Source of the DNA: Streptomyces carpinensis
Lineage (GTDB): Bacteria > Actinomycetota > Actinomycetes > Streptomycetales > Streptomycetaceae
Length of the DNA stretch: 38,160 nt
Assembly (NCBI RefSeq): GCF_002154505.1
Contig: NZ_MUBM01000319.1
Span: 1-38,160 of the forward strand
Direction: 5' to 3'
The notes beneath the pieces were generated by a model. The model searched no databases. It was not told where the DNA came from and worked only from the letters and a program-made list of their open reading frames with translations. This document shows, piece by piece, positions 1-7,267 of this stretch. The stretch's first letter is position 1; each line of letters begins with the position of its first letter. The translations under genes were made by a program, and so were the position numbers.

Positions 1-1440
1 CGGGGCGATCGCCCCGATCTGCGTGACCAGCGCGGACAGGATCGGCCCGAGTTGCGCCGCGATCTGGGCGACCGCCCCGAAGACGTTGCCGATCGCCTCC
101 TGGCCCTTCGCCGAGTTGACGAACTGGGCGAACGACTTGGTGATCTGCTGGATGTTGGCGAGGACCCCGCCGCCGGCTCCGCTGGCGGCCTGCCAGACGC
201 CGAACAGGATGCTGCCGACGTTCTGCAGGATCCCGCCGAGCTGCGCGAACACCGTGACCGCGTTGTCGACCCACCGGACAGCCTGCCCGCCCTGCGCGAT
301 CTGCTGGAGCCACGTCCCGAACCGCTGCCCCAGGTTGGAGATGGCGCCGCCCAGCTGAGGCCCGAACCGCTCCGCGATCACAGCCGCGACCTGGAGCAAG
401 CCGGCCGTCAGCTTGTTCGTGGTCTGCGCCAAGCCCGACACGGCGGACGTCGTCCCGGTCAGGATCGAGGAGACGTTCGCGACGCCCTGAGCACCCTGCA
501 CGTACCCCAGCGCGCCGCGCGCCGCCGAACCCCACGCCCGAGCGATCGACGTGAGGCCCGTCTTCAGCGGCCCTTGCAGCGCCTTCGCCGTCGCGGTGAT
601 CTGCCCCTCGAACTGGACGAAGAACCCGTCCTGCACCGAGTTGCGCAGCGACTCGAACGCGGGCTTCAGCGCCCTGACTTCCCGGGCAGCGGCCTGCGCC
701 TTCGGTGACAGGTTCTCCAGGGACTTCTCGAACGCCTTGGAATCCCCCGTCAGCGCGGCCTCGAAGGCGTCCCCCACGCCGGCCAGCGCCAGCTTCAACG
801 CGCCCAGCGCGGCCTGGAAGCCGGCGATCGCCGCCGGAAACGCGGCCATGATGCCCGCCGCCGGGGCGAGCGCGGCAACGAACTTCCCCACACCGGCCGC
901 AGCACCCGCCGCGGCGATGCCCATCGCGCCGAACTTCAGACCCTTCGCGAGGACGCCGCCGACCTTGGTAGCCACACCACCGAGCCCCGACAGAGCCCGA
1001 GTCAGCCGGTTCGCATCGACGTTGACGTTCGCATTGACCCGGACGTCCGGCGCGTTGTGCGTGCGGATACGGCGGTCGAAGTCGTCCAGGTCGGGCACGA
1101 CACGGATCGGGATCTCAACGTCCGCGAGGAGCGCACGCAGCCGCTCCACGAACCCCGTGACGTCCGGCGCCACCGGGATGTCGAGCGAGTCGATCGACCG
1201 GAGCCCGTTCAGCAGCAGCGCGTCGAATCGGCGCAAGTCCGGCTCGACCCGGGCCGTGACCGCCTGAGCGTTCAGCCCGCGCTGAATTTGCCTGCGGAGC
1301 TGTTCTCCGATGCGCCGCGTCGCGTTCAGCAGCGCCCGCTGAATCTGCGCGCCAGTCCGGCGGGCCTCGGCGTCCGAATTGCCGCCGTCGAGCGACACGG
1401 TAATGTGCGCCGATCCGAAATCGACGTCCTCGCCGGCCAT
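1..1440 (-). CDS. Tail tape measure protein, N-terminal part (runs off the window)
   Basis: The minus-strand frame from ATG 1440 stays open to base 1, giving 480 residues with no stop. It begins MAGEDVDFGSAHITVSL. The first ~150 residues are charged. Residues ~165-240 form an Ala/Gly-rich hydrophobic stretch (GMGIAAAGAAAGVGKFVAA-like), and the rest is long helical Gln/Ala-rich sequence (FGTWLQQIAQGG, NIQQITKSFAQFVNS). This is the usual composition of siphovirus tape measure proteins, which set tail length and pass through the tail tube. Its place directly after the frameshifted chaperone pair is the canonical order. The start is preceded by conserved leader copy A, whose 8-bp hairpin ends right at the ATG. 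Family assignment rests on composition and synteny, not on a catalytic motif. Confidence 0.85.
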   Translation of the reverse strand, partial: MAGEDVDFGSAHITVSLDGGNSDAEARRTGAQIQRALLNATRRIGEQLRRQIQRGLNAQAVTARVEPDLRRFDALLLNGLRSIDSLDIPVAPDVTGFVERLRALLADVEIPIRVVPDLDDFDRRIRTHNAPDVRVNANVNVDANRLTRALSGLGGVATKVGGVLAKGLKFGAMGIAAAGAAAGVGKFVAALAPAAGIMAAFPAAIAGFQAALGALKLALAGVGDAFEAALTGDSKAFEKSLENLSPKAQAAAREVRALKPAFESLRNSVQDGFFVQFEGQITATAKALQGPLKTGLTSIARAWGSAARGALGYVQGAQGVANVSSILTGTTSAVSGLAQTTNKLTAGLLQVAAVIAERFGPQLGGAISNLGQRFGTWLQQIAQGGQAVRWVDNAVTVFAQLGGILQNVGSILFGVWQAASGAGGGVLANIQQITKSFAQFVNSAKGQEAIGNVFGAVAQIAAQLGPILSALVTQIGAIAP

Positions 1441-1500
1441 GGGCAACCTCACGCGTACGCAGGGGTTGCCCGGCCCAGAACCAGCGGCGATCTCAGACTA
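1441..1500 (-). promoter_or_regulatory. Conserved leader copy A (tape measure gene)
   Basis: On the minus strand: TAGTCT (1500-1495), 7 nt, then CCGCTGGTTCTGGGCCGGG, then an inverted repeat GGGCAACC/GGTTGCCC (1471-1464 with 1448-1441) whose 3' arm abuts the ATG. The ribosome-binding GAGG overlaps the edge of the 3' arm. It shares the core with seven other sites in the window. Promoter function is inferred. Confidence 0.7.
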
Positions 1501-2315
1501 GCCGGTTCCACCCGTCCCGAGCTGGGAGTCCATCGCCCCCCACTGCGCCATCAAGGCCTGCGCGTCCGCCAGCGTCATCGCCGTCCGCTGCGGCTGCTGG
1601 GGCTGCTGCTCCTGGCGGGGCTGCTGAGACGAGGACGTGCGAGCACGGCGGGGCCGGCGCAGCGCCTTCGGCGGCGCGTACAGGCGTGCCTCGATCCGCT
1701 TCCGTTCGGCGTCGTCCTCGGCGGAGTTGTACATCGCCTGCTCCGCCGCGTTGATCAGCGTGCGGAGCGTCCAGCGGTGGATGTCGATCCCTTGGAGCGC
1801 GAGCTGCCCTTCGAAGGCGTCCCAGCCCTCCGCGACGCTCGCGAGGATCCGCTGGACGGTGTAGTAGGGCGGTCCTCCGTGCCACCCCCGTACAGCTCGG
1901 TCGTCCACTCCAGCAGCTCCATCAGCACCCGGTCCGGCAGCCGCAGGCTCTTGTCCTCGATACGGACAGCGCCAGTCAGCTCGCCGGCGTGCTCGTCGGC
2001 CTCAGCCCGGGTGCGGAAGTGCGCGACGGTCTTACCGCCCTTGATGACCTCGAACCGCAGGAACCGCTCGGCCGACTCCGGGACCATGAGGCTGGCGAGG
2101 AACTCGCGCATCGCCCCGTACACGCTGCGCAGCACGGCCGGGTCCATCTTCGTCAGGTCGTTCTCGTCGCCGAGCGCCTTCTGCGCCTCACTGACCTTGC
2201 TGTAGCCATCCAAAAACTGGTCCCCGAGGACCTCCGGGATGAATTCCAGCTTGCCCAGCTCGCCGAGGTTCGCGACGTGGTTCTCGGTACGGACTGCGAA
2301 ATCGCGTGTTGCCAC
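1498..2315 (-). CDS. Tail assembly chaperone gpG-T fusion made by -1 frameshift
   Basis: The frame from 1908 to 1498 has no convincing start of its own and overlaps the end of the gpG-like gene. Its protein-like sequence (HGGPPYYTVQRILASVAEGW) begins exactly where a -1 shift on C GGG GGT GGC (minus strand, 1890-1882) would move ribosomes out of the upstream frame. The product would have about 144 residues from the upstream gene and 128 from the downstream frame, total ~272. The C-terminal part ends in a Gln/Pro-rich tract. Siphoviruses commonly make such G and GT chaperones by programmed frameshifting to load the tape measure protein, which follows here. The exact slip base is inferred. Confidence 0.75.
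1755..2315 (-). CDS. Tail assembly chaperone, gpG-like (unshifted product)
   Basis: GTG 2315 is preceded by AAGGG seven bases upstream and gives 186 residues beginning VATRDFAVRTENHVANLG. The body is acidic and helical, with LPDRVLMELLEWTTELYGGG before the frameshift point. The unshifted tail (TEDRPTTPSSGSSRASRR) is low-complexity, as is usual for the unshifted C terminus of gpG-like proteins. These proteins bind the tape measure and tail tube subunits during tail assembly and are not in the finished virion. Leader copy B lies just upstream. An upstream in-frame ATG (2432) exists but lies beyond the leader, so I prefer 2315. Confidence 0.75.
   Translation of the reverse strand: MATRDFAVRTENHVANLGELGKLEFIPEVLGDQFLDGYSKVSEAQKALGDENDLTKMDPAVLRSVYGAMREFLASLMVPESAERFLRFEVIKGGKTVAHFRTRAEADEHAGELTGAVRIEDKSLRLPDRVLMELLEWTTELYGGGTEDRPTTPSSGSSRASRRAGTPSKGSSRSKGSTSTAGRSAR
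1882..1890 (-). other. Probable -1 ribosomal slippery site
   Basis: On the minus strand the bases read CGGGGGTGGC, with zero-frame codons GGG GGT GGC. A one-base backward slip joins the gpG-like frame to the downstream chaperone frame just where the latter becomes protein-like. The G run permits re-pairing. It is not a perfect X-XXY-YYZ heptamer, so the exact slip point is inferred. Confidence 0.6.
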
Positions 2316-2379
2316 GGGTGTGCCCTTGTCTCCCGCGCGGTCGCCCGGCCCAAAACCAGCGGCGTGCCGGGCAAGGGTA
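2316..2379 (-). promoter_or_regulatory. Conserved leader copy B (tail chaperone gene)
   Basis: On the minus strand: TACCCT (2379-2374), 11 nt, then CCGCTGGTTTTGGGCCGGG, then the ribosome-binding AAGGG before GTG 2315. Here the inverted repeat (GCCCGGC 2343-2349 with GCCGGGC 2366-2372) flanks the core instead of lying between core and start, unlike most copies. Bases 2341-2383 recur almost unchanged at 3245-3287. Confidence 0.65.
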
Positions 2380-2431
2380 GCCGTGCGCGAGTTCGGGGTG
2401 CAGCGAACCACTACCGCAACCGCCCGGACCA

Positions 2432-3244
2432 ATGCAAGATCACCCTATGGACCTGCAAGGTGTCGGAGCTGTAGCCGCTGCCGCCGTCGCCGCCCTCGCG
2501 GTGCCCGCCGCACTCGTTACTGGCCGGTGGTCGACGCGCGGCGCGCTCGCTCAGGCTGAAGCCACCTACAAAGCCGCTCTCGAAGCATCGCAAAGCAGTG
2601 ACAAGCAGTGGCGAAGGAGTGTGCAACGGGACAGTTACAGCGCATTCCTTCTGACGTCGACACAGCTCCACACCAAGGCCGAGCGTCTGATGACCCTTAG
2701 GCCCATCAACTCAGATACTTTGACAACGACGTTCGATGAAATCGGCCGTCTGCGAGACGACCTGGAAGCCAAGCTGGTAGTGGTTGAACTCGAAGGCCCT
2801 GACTCGGTGGTCGAGGCGGCCCGTAACCTAACCTCGGCGGTTAAGCGCTTCACCAGCAGTCGTCAGGAATACATGTCAATCGTTCATGCTGAACACAAGT
2901 TGAGGACACTCATAAGGGATAACACATCCTCACCGAGCGCATTACCTGCGCTGCAAAGCGCCCTCGACAGCCTGCGAGGAACCATCCACACCTGCCGATG
3001 GGAAGGACCCGCACCCTTCCTGATCGGGTCCCTCGGAAACCCACTACCCGACGAAGTAGCGACGGCATATGAGCAGGCAGTACTTGCCTTTTCGCGACTT
3101 CCTGGCGGTACGTTCACCGGATACGAGGAACAGTATCTACTTCAAGGCACCTTCAAGTTTCAGAGCAATCCTGCCGAGGAGACGCGCGAGTACACCCGAT
3201 CGAAGCACGCGTTCATCCACGCAACGCGCACAGCTCTCGGGTGA
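2432..3244 (+). CDS. Cargo gene 1: membrane-anchored protein of unknown function
   Basis: The 270-residue product has one N-terminal membrane segment (GAVAAAAVAALAVPAALVTG) and a long, mostly helical soluble region with coiled-coil-like stretches (DEIGRLRDDLEAKLVVVELE). This one-helix-plus-soluble plan is common among uncharacterised actinobacterial accessory proteins. I recognise no catalytic motif. A second start at ATG 2447 is equally possible; neither has a good ribosome binding site. It is on the strand opposite to the virion genes, looks lower in GC than its neighbours, and sits between two ~43-bp direct repeats (2341-2383, 3245-3287). Together these suggest acquisition. Signalling, defence or host-interaction roles are possible but unsupported. 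Confidence 0.7.
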   Translation: MQDHPMDLQGVGAVAAAAVAALAVPAALVTGRWSTRGALAQAEATYKAALEASQSSDKQWRRSVQRDSYSAFLLTSTQLHTKAERLMTLRPINSDTLTTTFDEIGRLRDDLEAKLVVVELEGPDSVVEAARNLTSAVKRFTSSRQEYMSIVHAEHKLRTLIRDNTSSPSALPALQSALDSLRGTIHTCRWEGPAPFLIGSLGNPLPDEVATAYEQAVLAFSRLPGGTFTGYEEQYLLQGTFKFQSNPAEETREYTRSKHAFIHATRTALG

Positions 3245-3287
3245 TCGCCCGACCCAAAACCAGAGGCGTGCCGGGCAAGGGTAGCGG
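3245..3287 (-). repeat. Orphan leader copy C (direct repeat of 2341-2383)
   Basis: Forty of 43 bases match 2341-2383, including the core (one base changed in GGGCCGGG, one in CCGCTGG) and the TACCCT hexamer. No minus-strand gene starts downstream of it; it would read into the antisense of cargo gene 1. It is best seen as the distal half of a duplication created when cargo gene 1 entered beside leader B. Confidence 0.75.
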
Positions 3288-3450
3288 CAGCACACCACGC
3301 GGCGCCGACCTCCCACTCGGTACGCCATCTGGCCCAGTGGCGAGCCTGGGCCGATGGTCGCAGAATGAAGTCGTCAGGTGACGCTCCGCACCGAAGGCGC
3401 TGGCCACCCTCGGAGCGATTCTCGGAAGGTGCTTCCTCAAGGAGGTCCTA

Positions 3451-4107
3451 ATGAGTCCAATGACGTTCCACGCACCGCGGGTCAAAGCCGCCCTGACCTT
3501 CGCCTCGGCAGGGCTCCTGTCCACCACCCTCATCCAAGTCACCGCCGCCCCACCGGCGAGCGCCGATGGGCCTCCGACCGCAGAGGGCTGCACGCTCTGG
3601 CTCAGGTATGCCGATATGCCGGTCATACCCCATTCCGCCTTTTCCGACTTGGCCACGCTCTGCCTCATACAGGCCGAACGCGCCAAGGCCGGGAAGGCTC
3701 CGATCCCCCGCCCGCAGGAGTTGCTTCACCCCAACCCGCTAGGCGTAGCGGCAGAGCGTCAGGTCGAGGCCGCTGTCAACCAGAAATGGTGGACGCCATC
3801 AAACCCGGATTGGCACACCAACCCGGTCAGCAAGTCCACCCCCGAAAGTCGCGCTAAGGATGCGGGGTACTGCCCCGGCGGCTCCCCTCAAATCGCAGAA
3901 ATCGTGTACAACGGATGGAACGGTGGGGGCACTCCGCGAGCGGCCGTCAAATGGTGGATGGGCAGCCCCACGCACCACGACATCATCCTCGGTATCGGCC
4001 ATTCGTGGAACAACTTCGCCGCTGCAACAAACCCAGACGTCGCTGACCCGGCTGGGAAGGACGGTAGCGGTAAGGGAGCCTTCGTTGTGGTCTTCGGCCA
4101 ATGCTGA
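3451..4107 (+). CDS. Cargo gene 2: secreted CAP-domain-like protein
   Basis: The 218-residue product has a clear signal peptide: a charged start, hydrophobic ALTFASAGLLSTTLIQVTA, and a likely cut after PASA near residue 38. The mature part resembles a CAP/SCP-like domain: an N-terminal helix with LNxxR-type spacing (CLIQAERAKAG), AERQVEAAVNQKWW, then IAEIVYNGWNGG, AVKWWMGSPTHHDIIL and a final FVVVFGQC strand. Four to five cysteines suggest disulphides outside the cell. The start is secure because AAGGAGG lies eight bases upstream. CAP proteins are secreted and often bind lipid or wall material; the role here is unknown. It lies between cargo gene 1 and the duplicated tail gene, on the strand opposite to the virion genes. 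Confidence 0.65.
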   Translation: MSPMTFHAPRVKAALTFASAGLLSTTLIQVTAAPPASADGPPTAEGCTLWLRYADMPVIPHSAFSDLATLCLIQAERAKAGKAPIPRPQELLHPNPLGVAAERQVEAAVNQKWWTPSNPDWHTNPVSKSTPESRAKDAGYCPGGSPQIAEIVYNGWNGGGTPRAAVKWWMGSPTHHDIILGIGHSWNNFAAATNPDVADPAGKDGSGKGAFVVVFGQC

Positions 4108-4203
4108 GAGCGCCCTCATGTCTCAGAGGCCGCGATCACCGGCTGGCCGCGTCGGCCACGCACCGCACGACCTTCGCCCAACGCAGCCGGACAGGTAGAA
4201 CCG

Positions 4204-4581
4204 CTACCGCCCCAACCGCAGGGCGCGGCCCAGGAAGTTGTTCGCCCTCGTCCCCGGGTGACGGACGATCGTGGAGTACACCACCCGGCCGTCGACCTCA
4301 AAGCGGAGGACCTTCGCCCGGCGCGGCCGGATGATGTGCGGCCGCGTCCCGTTCAGCACGTAGAGGGTGGCCGGGTGATCGCAGGTGATGATGCCCTGCA
4401 GACTGCGGGGGCCCTCCTCGATGTGCCAGTCGATGTAGTCCGGCATGCTGCCGGGCGCCAGCGAGCGGGCGATGTCCGCGACCCTGCTCGTACGCTCCCG
4501 CAGCCGGCGCTCGACGACCCCGCCGCGCAACCGCAACAGCCGGGCGATCCGGCCCGGGTCGACACGCACCTCGACGCTCAC
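4204..4581 (-). CDS. Tail-completion protein, HK97 gp10-like, duplicate copy
   Basis: The 125-residue product starts at GTG 4581 behind GGAGGCG and differs from the gene at 6309-6686 by only about a dozen residues. It shows the gp10-like pattern: basic helical N terminus (RIARLLRLRGGVVERRLRERT), then THP-like IITCDHPATLYVLNGTRPH, IRPRRAKVLRF and a terminal RHPGT...FLGRAL. Such proteins act at the head-tail joint or tail tip side during tail completion. The copy is intact and could be translated. Upstream of it lies a decayed copy of the neighbouring gene, so the original transcription unit is broken. A terminator-like hairpin at ~4900-4936 may also stop read-through from the intact operon. 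Confidence 0.75.
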   Translation of the reverse strand: MSVEVRVDPGRIARLLRLRGGVVERRLRERTSRVADIARSLAPGSMPDYIDWHIEEGPRSLQGIITCDHPATLYVLNGTRPHIIRPRRAKVLRFEVDGRVVYSTIVRHPGTRANNFLGRALRLGR

Positions 4582-4809
4582 GACTCGCCTCCAGCGGTAC
4601 AGCCGCAGAACGGCAGGGACACGGTCAGGCGCTGCTCAATGCCGACGCAGGATGCGGGCCGCCGCCGCCTGCTCCTCGCAGGAGGGCGGGCAGCCGCCCT
4701 CGTTGTACGTCGGCGCGCACCGCAGCAGCGTGATCACGTAGTCAGCGGCCTGCCGTACGGGCAGGCAATTCCGGCTGCCGATGACATCCTTCGTCTCCGT
4801 GGGAAACGC
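4578..4809 (-). pseudogene. Remnant of the duplicated tail terminator-like gene
   Basis: Bases 4578-4809 match the 3' part of the gene at 6683-7267 but lack its 5' third and an internal ~118 bases. The deletion joins GCCGACGCA to GGATGCGGG, and the lost piece is bounded by a GCA direct repeat in the intact copy, consistent with slippage or short-homology deletion. Similarity stops abruptly near 4809, which marks the edge of the duplication. No start or intact frame remains. Confidence 0.75.
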
Positions 4810-4893
4810 GCTCCTCAGGTTTGCCTCGCAGTCGCGTACCCCGCTCCCTGGAGGAAGCTGAAACCGTCAAGGAACCCGTTCTCATACACCTTT

Positions 4894-4936
4894 GGGAAAA
4901 ACCAACAACATAGCCCCGAAGGGGCTACCGGTGTTG
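4894..4936 (-). terminator. Rho-independent terminator, minus orientation
   Basis: TAGCCCC-TTC-GGGGCTA (4927-4911 on the minus strand) is a perfect 7-bp stem, extended by CAACA/TGTTG after a short bulge, and followed by a T-rich run (complement of 4894-4905). This is the only hairpin seen with a clear U tract. It would stop leftward transcription from the intact tail operon before the duplicated gene. The region 4810-5120 otherwise holds no gene. Confidence 0.65.
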
Positions 4937-4951
4937 TCCGGCCAGGGTGTC

Positions 4952-4963
4952 AACCAGCGGTCG
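4952..4963 (-). repeat. Possible degenerate leader fragment
   Basis: On the minus strand CGACCGCTGGTT is identical to the start of the core in capsid leaders G and H, preceded by TTAGCT. The rest of the core (TGGGCCGGG) is lost. It may be a decayed leader carried with the cargo segment, or chance similarity over 12 bases. Confidence 0.35.
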
Positions 4964-5120
4964 AGCTAACCTCTCTGCCCCCGGGCAGCACCACCAGCCG
5001 AAGTCAGCCATGGTTCAACGGAAACACGCCAACCCCAGCAGACTGCTGGACATCAGCCCGTTCGCGTGCAACAACTTCTCTTCCTTCTATACCCGTTCAC
5101 GTCAGTCCATGGGAGAACGT

Positions 5121-6206
5121 ATGCCCGGGCATCCCCCTCACCCACCTGGGTTCCCTCCTGGCCAGCAAGGCAGCGGTCAGCCCCCTCCAACGCCCACGCC
5201 GCCCGGCAGCGGCCAAGGTGGGCAGTCGGGGTCACCTGCCGGACCTACGTACGGACCTCAGCCAGGGAACCCCCACGTTTGGGTGACGCCTCCCGATCCC
5301 GATCGGTATCCACGAGAATCCAACGACATCGCGCGGGCGAGCGCAGAGGAGCAGAAGCGGAGCAACCGCAAGGGCCTTTGGCTCGGCATTGCGACTCTCG
5401 CCGTAACAGCAGCTGTGGGCATCCCGGCTGGCTGCGATGCCTATCGAGGGTGGAAGGACGACGCCGAGCAGAAACAGTTCGAGGCAGGGGCTCCGATCCA
5501 AATTTCCGCAGGCGAGTCCTACTACGGCCCAGGTTGGTGGGCCACAGACGAGGACCTGGGGGACCAAAACGAAGGCAAACCCTTCGACATGTCCTCTACT
5601 GCCACAAATACGCCTTCATGGGGGTGGCTCTGGAGTCACTGGACTCCTCTCAACGCGACTGGAACTGCGGTCAACGTTTTGAGCAAACATAAGCACACCG
5701 TCCTCGTGCAAGGAGTTGACATCACTCACCTCAAGTGCACAGAGGCGACTACTCGCACACTTTTCCGCAATCCGACCATCGGAGATGGTGGAACGTTGGA
5801 ACAACCCGCCAAGTATGCGCTAAACATAGAAGCGGCTCGCCCGGTCCCACGTCAACTCACAACGGACAACCGGCCCGGCGACCCGAAAAGCATGAACATC
5901 ACCCTAGACCAGGGCGACCAGAGAGAAGTCGTAATTCAGTTTTTTGCAGCCGCTAGATCCTGCACCTTTCAAGCCGCTCTGATCGTTTCATCGGAGGGGA
6001 AGAGGTATAAGCAGCAGCTCCCAGCCACATGGGATGGCGAAAAGCCGGAAAGCTATACCTTCCACGTCACAGCCCCACCTGCCGACTTCAAGTACAAAAC
6101 ACTATACGTAGCCACCAGTGGCCTGAACCCTGTAATTGAGCGCGTGACACCATCGGATATCACTTGGGACAAATTCAATCGGCCTGCATATGTTGGGCCG
6201 CAGTAG
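5121..6206 (+). CDS. Cargo gene 3: Pro-rich single-pass membrane protein, unknown function
   Basis: ATG 5121 follows GGGAG at the proper distance, giving 361 residues; the upstream ATG 5109 overlaps that site and is less likely. The N-terminal ~60 residues are Pro/Gly-rich and cytoplasmic in style (GHPPHPPGFPPGQQGSGQPP). A basic patch (KRSNRKG) precedes one membrane helix (LWLGIATLAVTAAVGIPAG), and the remaining ~230 residues form a soluble, strand-rich domain with no motif I recognise. This plan is common in uncharacterised Streptomyces proteins. The gene is lower in GC than the virion genes, lies on the opposite strand, and is bracketed by the two copies of the tail-gene pair. A host origin is likely. 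Confidence 0.75.
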   Translation: MPGHPPHPPGFPPGQQGSGQPPPTPTPPGSGQGGQSGSPAGPTYGPQPGNPHVWVTPPDPDRYPRESNDIARASAEEQKRSNRKGLWLGIATLAVTAAVGIPAGCDAYRGWKDDAEQKQFEAGAPIQISAGESYYGPGWWATDEDLGDQNEGKPFDMSSTATNTPSWGWLWSHWTPLNATGTAVNVLSKHKHTVLVQGVDITHLKCTEATTRTLFRNPTIGDGGTLEQPAKYALNIEAARPVPRQLTTDNRPGDPKSMNITLDQGDQREVVIQFFAAARSCTFQAALIVSSEGKRYKQQLPATWDGEKPESYTFHVTAPPADFKYKTLYVATSGLNPVIERVTPSDITWDKFNRPAYVGPQ

Positions 6207-6308
6207 AGAAAGAAGCATCCACACCACGTGATCCCGCCGTGGAGCCCGCCTGCCGCAACGCCCGCAGTAAGGGGGAAACCAGCAGCGTGACACTCACCGG
6301 CCCTCACA

Positions 6309-6686
6309 CTACCGACCGAGACGCAGGGCTTCGCCAAGGAAGTTGTTCGCATGCGTGCCGGGGTGCCATACGATCTTCGAGTACACGACCTGGCCGTCGG
6401 CCTCGAAGCGGAGCGCCTTCGCCCGGCGCGGGCGAATGATGTGCGGCCGCGTCCCGTTCAGCACGTAGAGAGTGGCCGGGTGGTCGCAGGTGATGACGCC
6501 CTGCAGGCTGCGCGGCCCCTCCTCAATGTGCCAGTCGATGTAGTCCGGCATGGTGCCGGGCGCCAGCGAGCGGGCGATGTCCGCAACCCTGCTGGTCCGC
6601 TCTCGCAGTCGGCGTTCCACGATGCCGCCGCGCAGCCGCAGCAGCCGCGCGATCCGGCCCGGGTCGATGCGTACCTCGACGCTCAC
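6309..6686 (-). CDS. Tail-completion protein, HK97 gp10-like, intact operon copy
   Basis: The 125-residue product starts at GTG 6686, overlapping the upstream stop (GTGA), with GGAGGCG as ribosome binding site; this overlap implies translational coupling. It has the gp10-like features of a basic helical N terminus, a conserved HPATLYVLNGTRPH stretch, IRPRRAKALRF and a terminal HPGT...FLGEAL. Proteins of this family help close the tail end or join head and tail. It is the last gene of the transcription unit that begins with the major tail protein at 10505. Compared with the duplicate at 4204-4581 it differs by conservative changes only. Confidence 0.8.
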   Translation of the reverse strand: MSVEVRIDPGRIARLLRLRGGIVERRLRERTSRVADIARSLAPGTMPDYIDWHIEEGPRSLQGVITCDHPATLYVLNGTRPHIIRPRRAKALRFEADGQVVYSKIVWHPGTHANNFLGEALRLGR

Positions 6687-7267
6687 GACTCGCCTCCAGC
6701 AGTGCAGCCGCAGAACGGCAGAGCCACGGTGAGGCGCTGCTCGATGCCGACGCACTGCCCCTCGGGGCCGAGCGTGCGCAGCGCGCCCATCAAGAACTGG
6801 TGGCCGCGCCGGACGTCGCTGGTCTGCGGGAAGCAGCACATCACCGCATTCGTCACAGCGACGGCGTCCACGTGCAGGATGCGGGCCGCCGCCGCCTGCT
6901 CCTCACACGAGGGCGGGCAGCCACCCTCGTTGTACGTCGGCGCGCAGCGCAACAACGTGATCACGTAGTCGGCGGCCTGCCGCACGGGCAGGCAATTCCG
7001 GCTGCCGATGACGTCCTTCGTCTCCGTCGGGAACGCCGACGTCGGGTAGATCCGGTCCAGGTTGACCGTGAGCTGGCCCGGCGTCTGCGCGCCCGAGCAG
7101 TCGCCCGTGCAGTTGTCCCACGCAGGCCTGCCCGGCACCACGCACGACGTACAATCAGGACAGCCTGGCTGTCCTTCGATGATGGCCGCCGCCCGGTCCA
7201 ACTCTGCGCATACGCACCCCAAGAGGGCTTCAGCCACATTCTGAACCGCGAGGTAATCGAGCGCCAT
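6683..7267 (-). CDS. Tail terminator-like protein, Cys-rich
   Basis: The 194-residue product begins MALDYLAVQNVAEALLGCVC. The motif CVVPGRPAWDNCTGDCSG followed by QLTVNLDRIYPTSAFP is one I associate with actinophage tail-terminator or neck proteins, later followed by LLRCAP and a Cys-rich end (LPFCGCTAGG). It has about 18 cysteines, high even for this virion. The start at 7267 has AGGGG upstream. That ATG interlocks with the oppositely oriented HNH start (7266), and the two genes share bases 7266-7267. The tail terminator caps the tail tube below the head; the exact role here is inferred from position and motif. Confidence 0.65.
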   Translation of the reverse strand: MALDYLAVQNVAEALLGCVCAELDRAAAIIEGQPGCPDCTSCVVPGRPAWDNCTGDCSGAQTPGQLTVNLDRIYPTSAFPTETKDVIGSRNCLPVRQAADYVITLLRCAPTYNEGGCPPSCEEQAAAARILHVDAVAVTNAVMCCFPQTSDVRRGHQFLMGALRTLGPEGQCVGIEQRLTVALPFCGCTAGGES

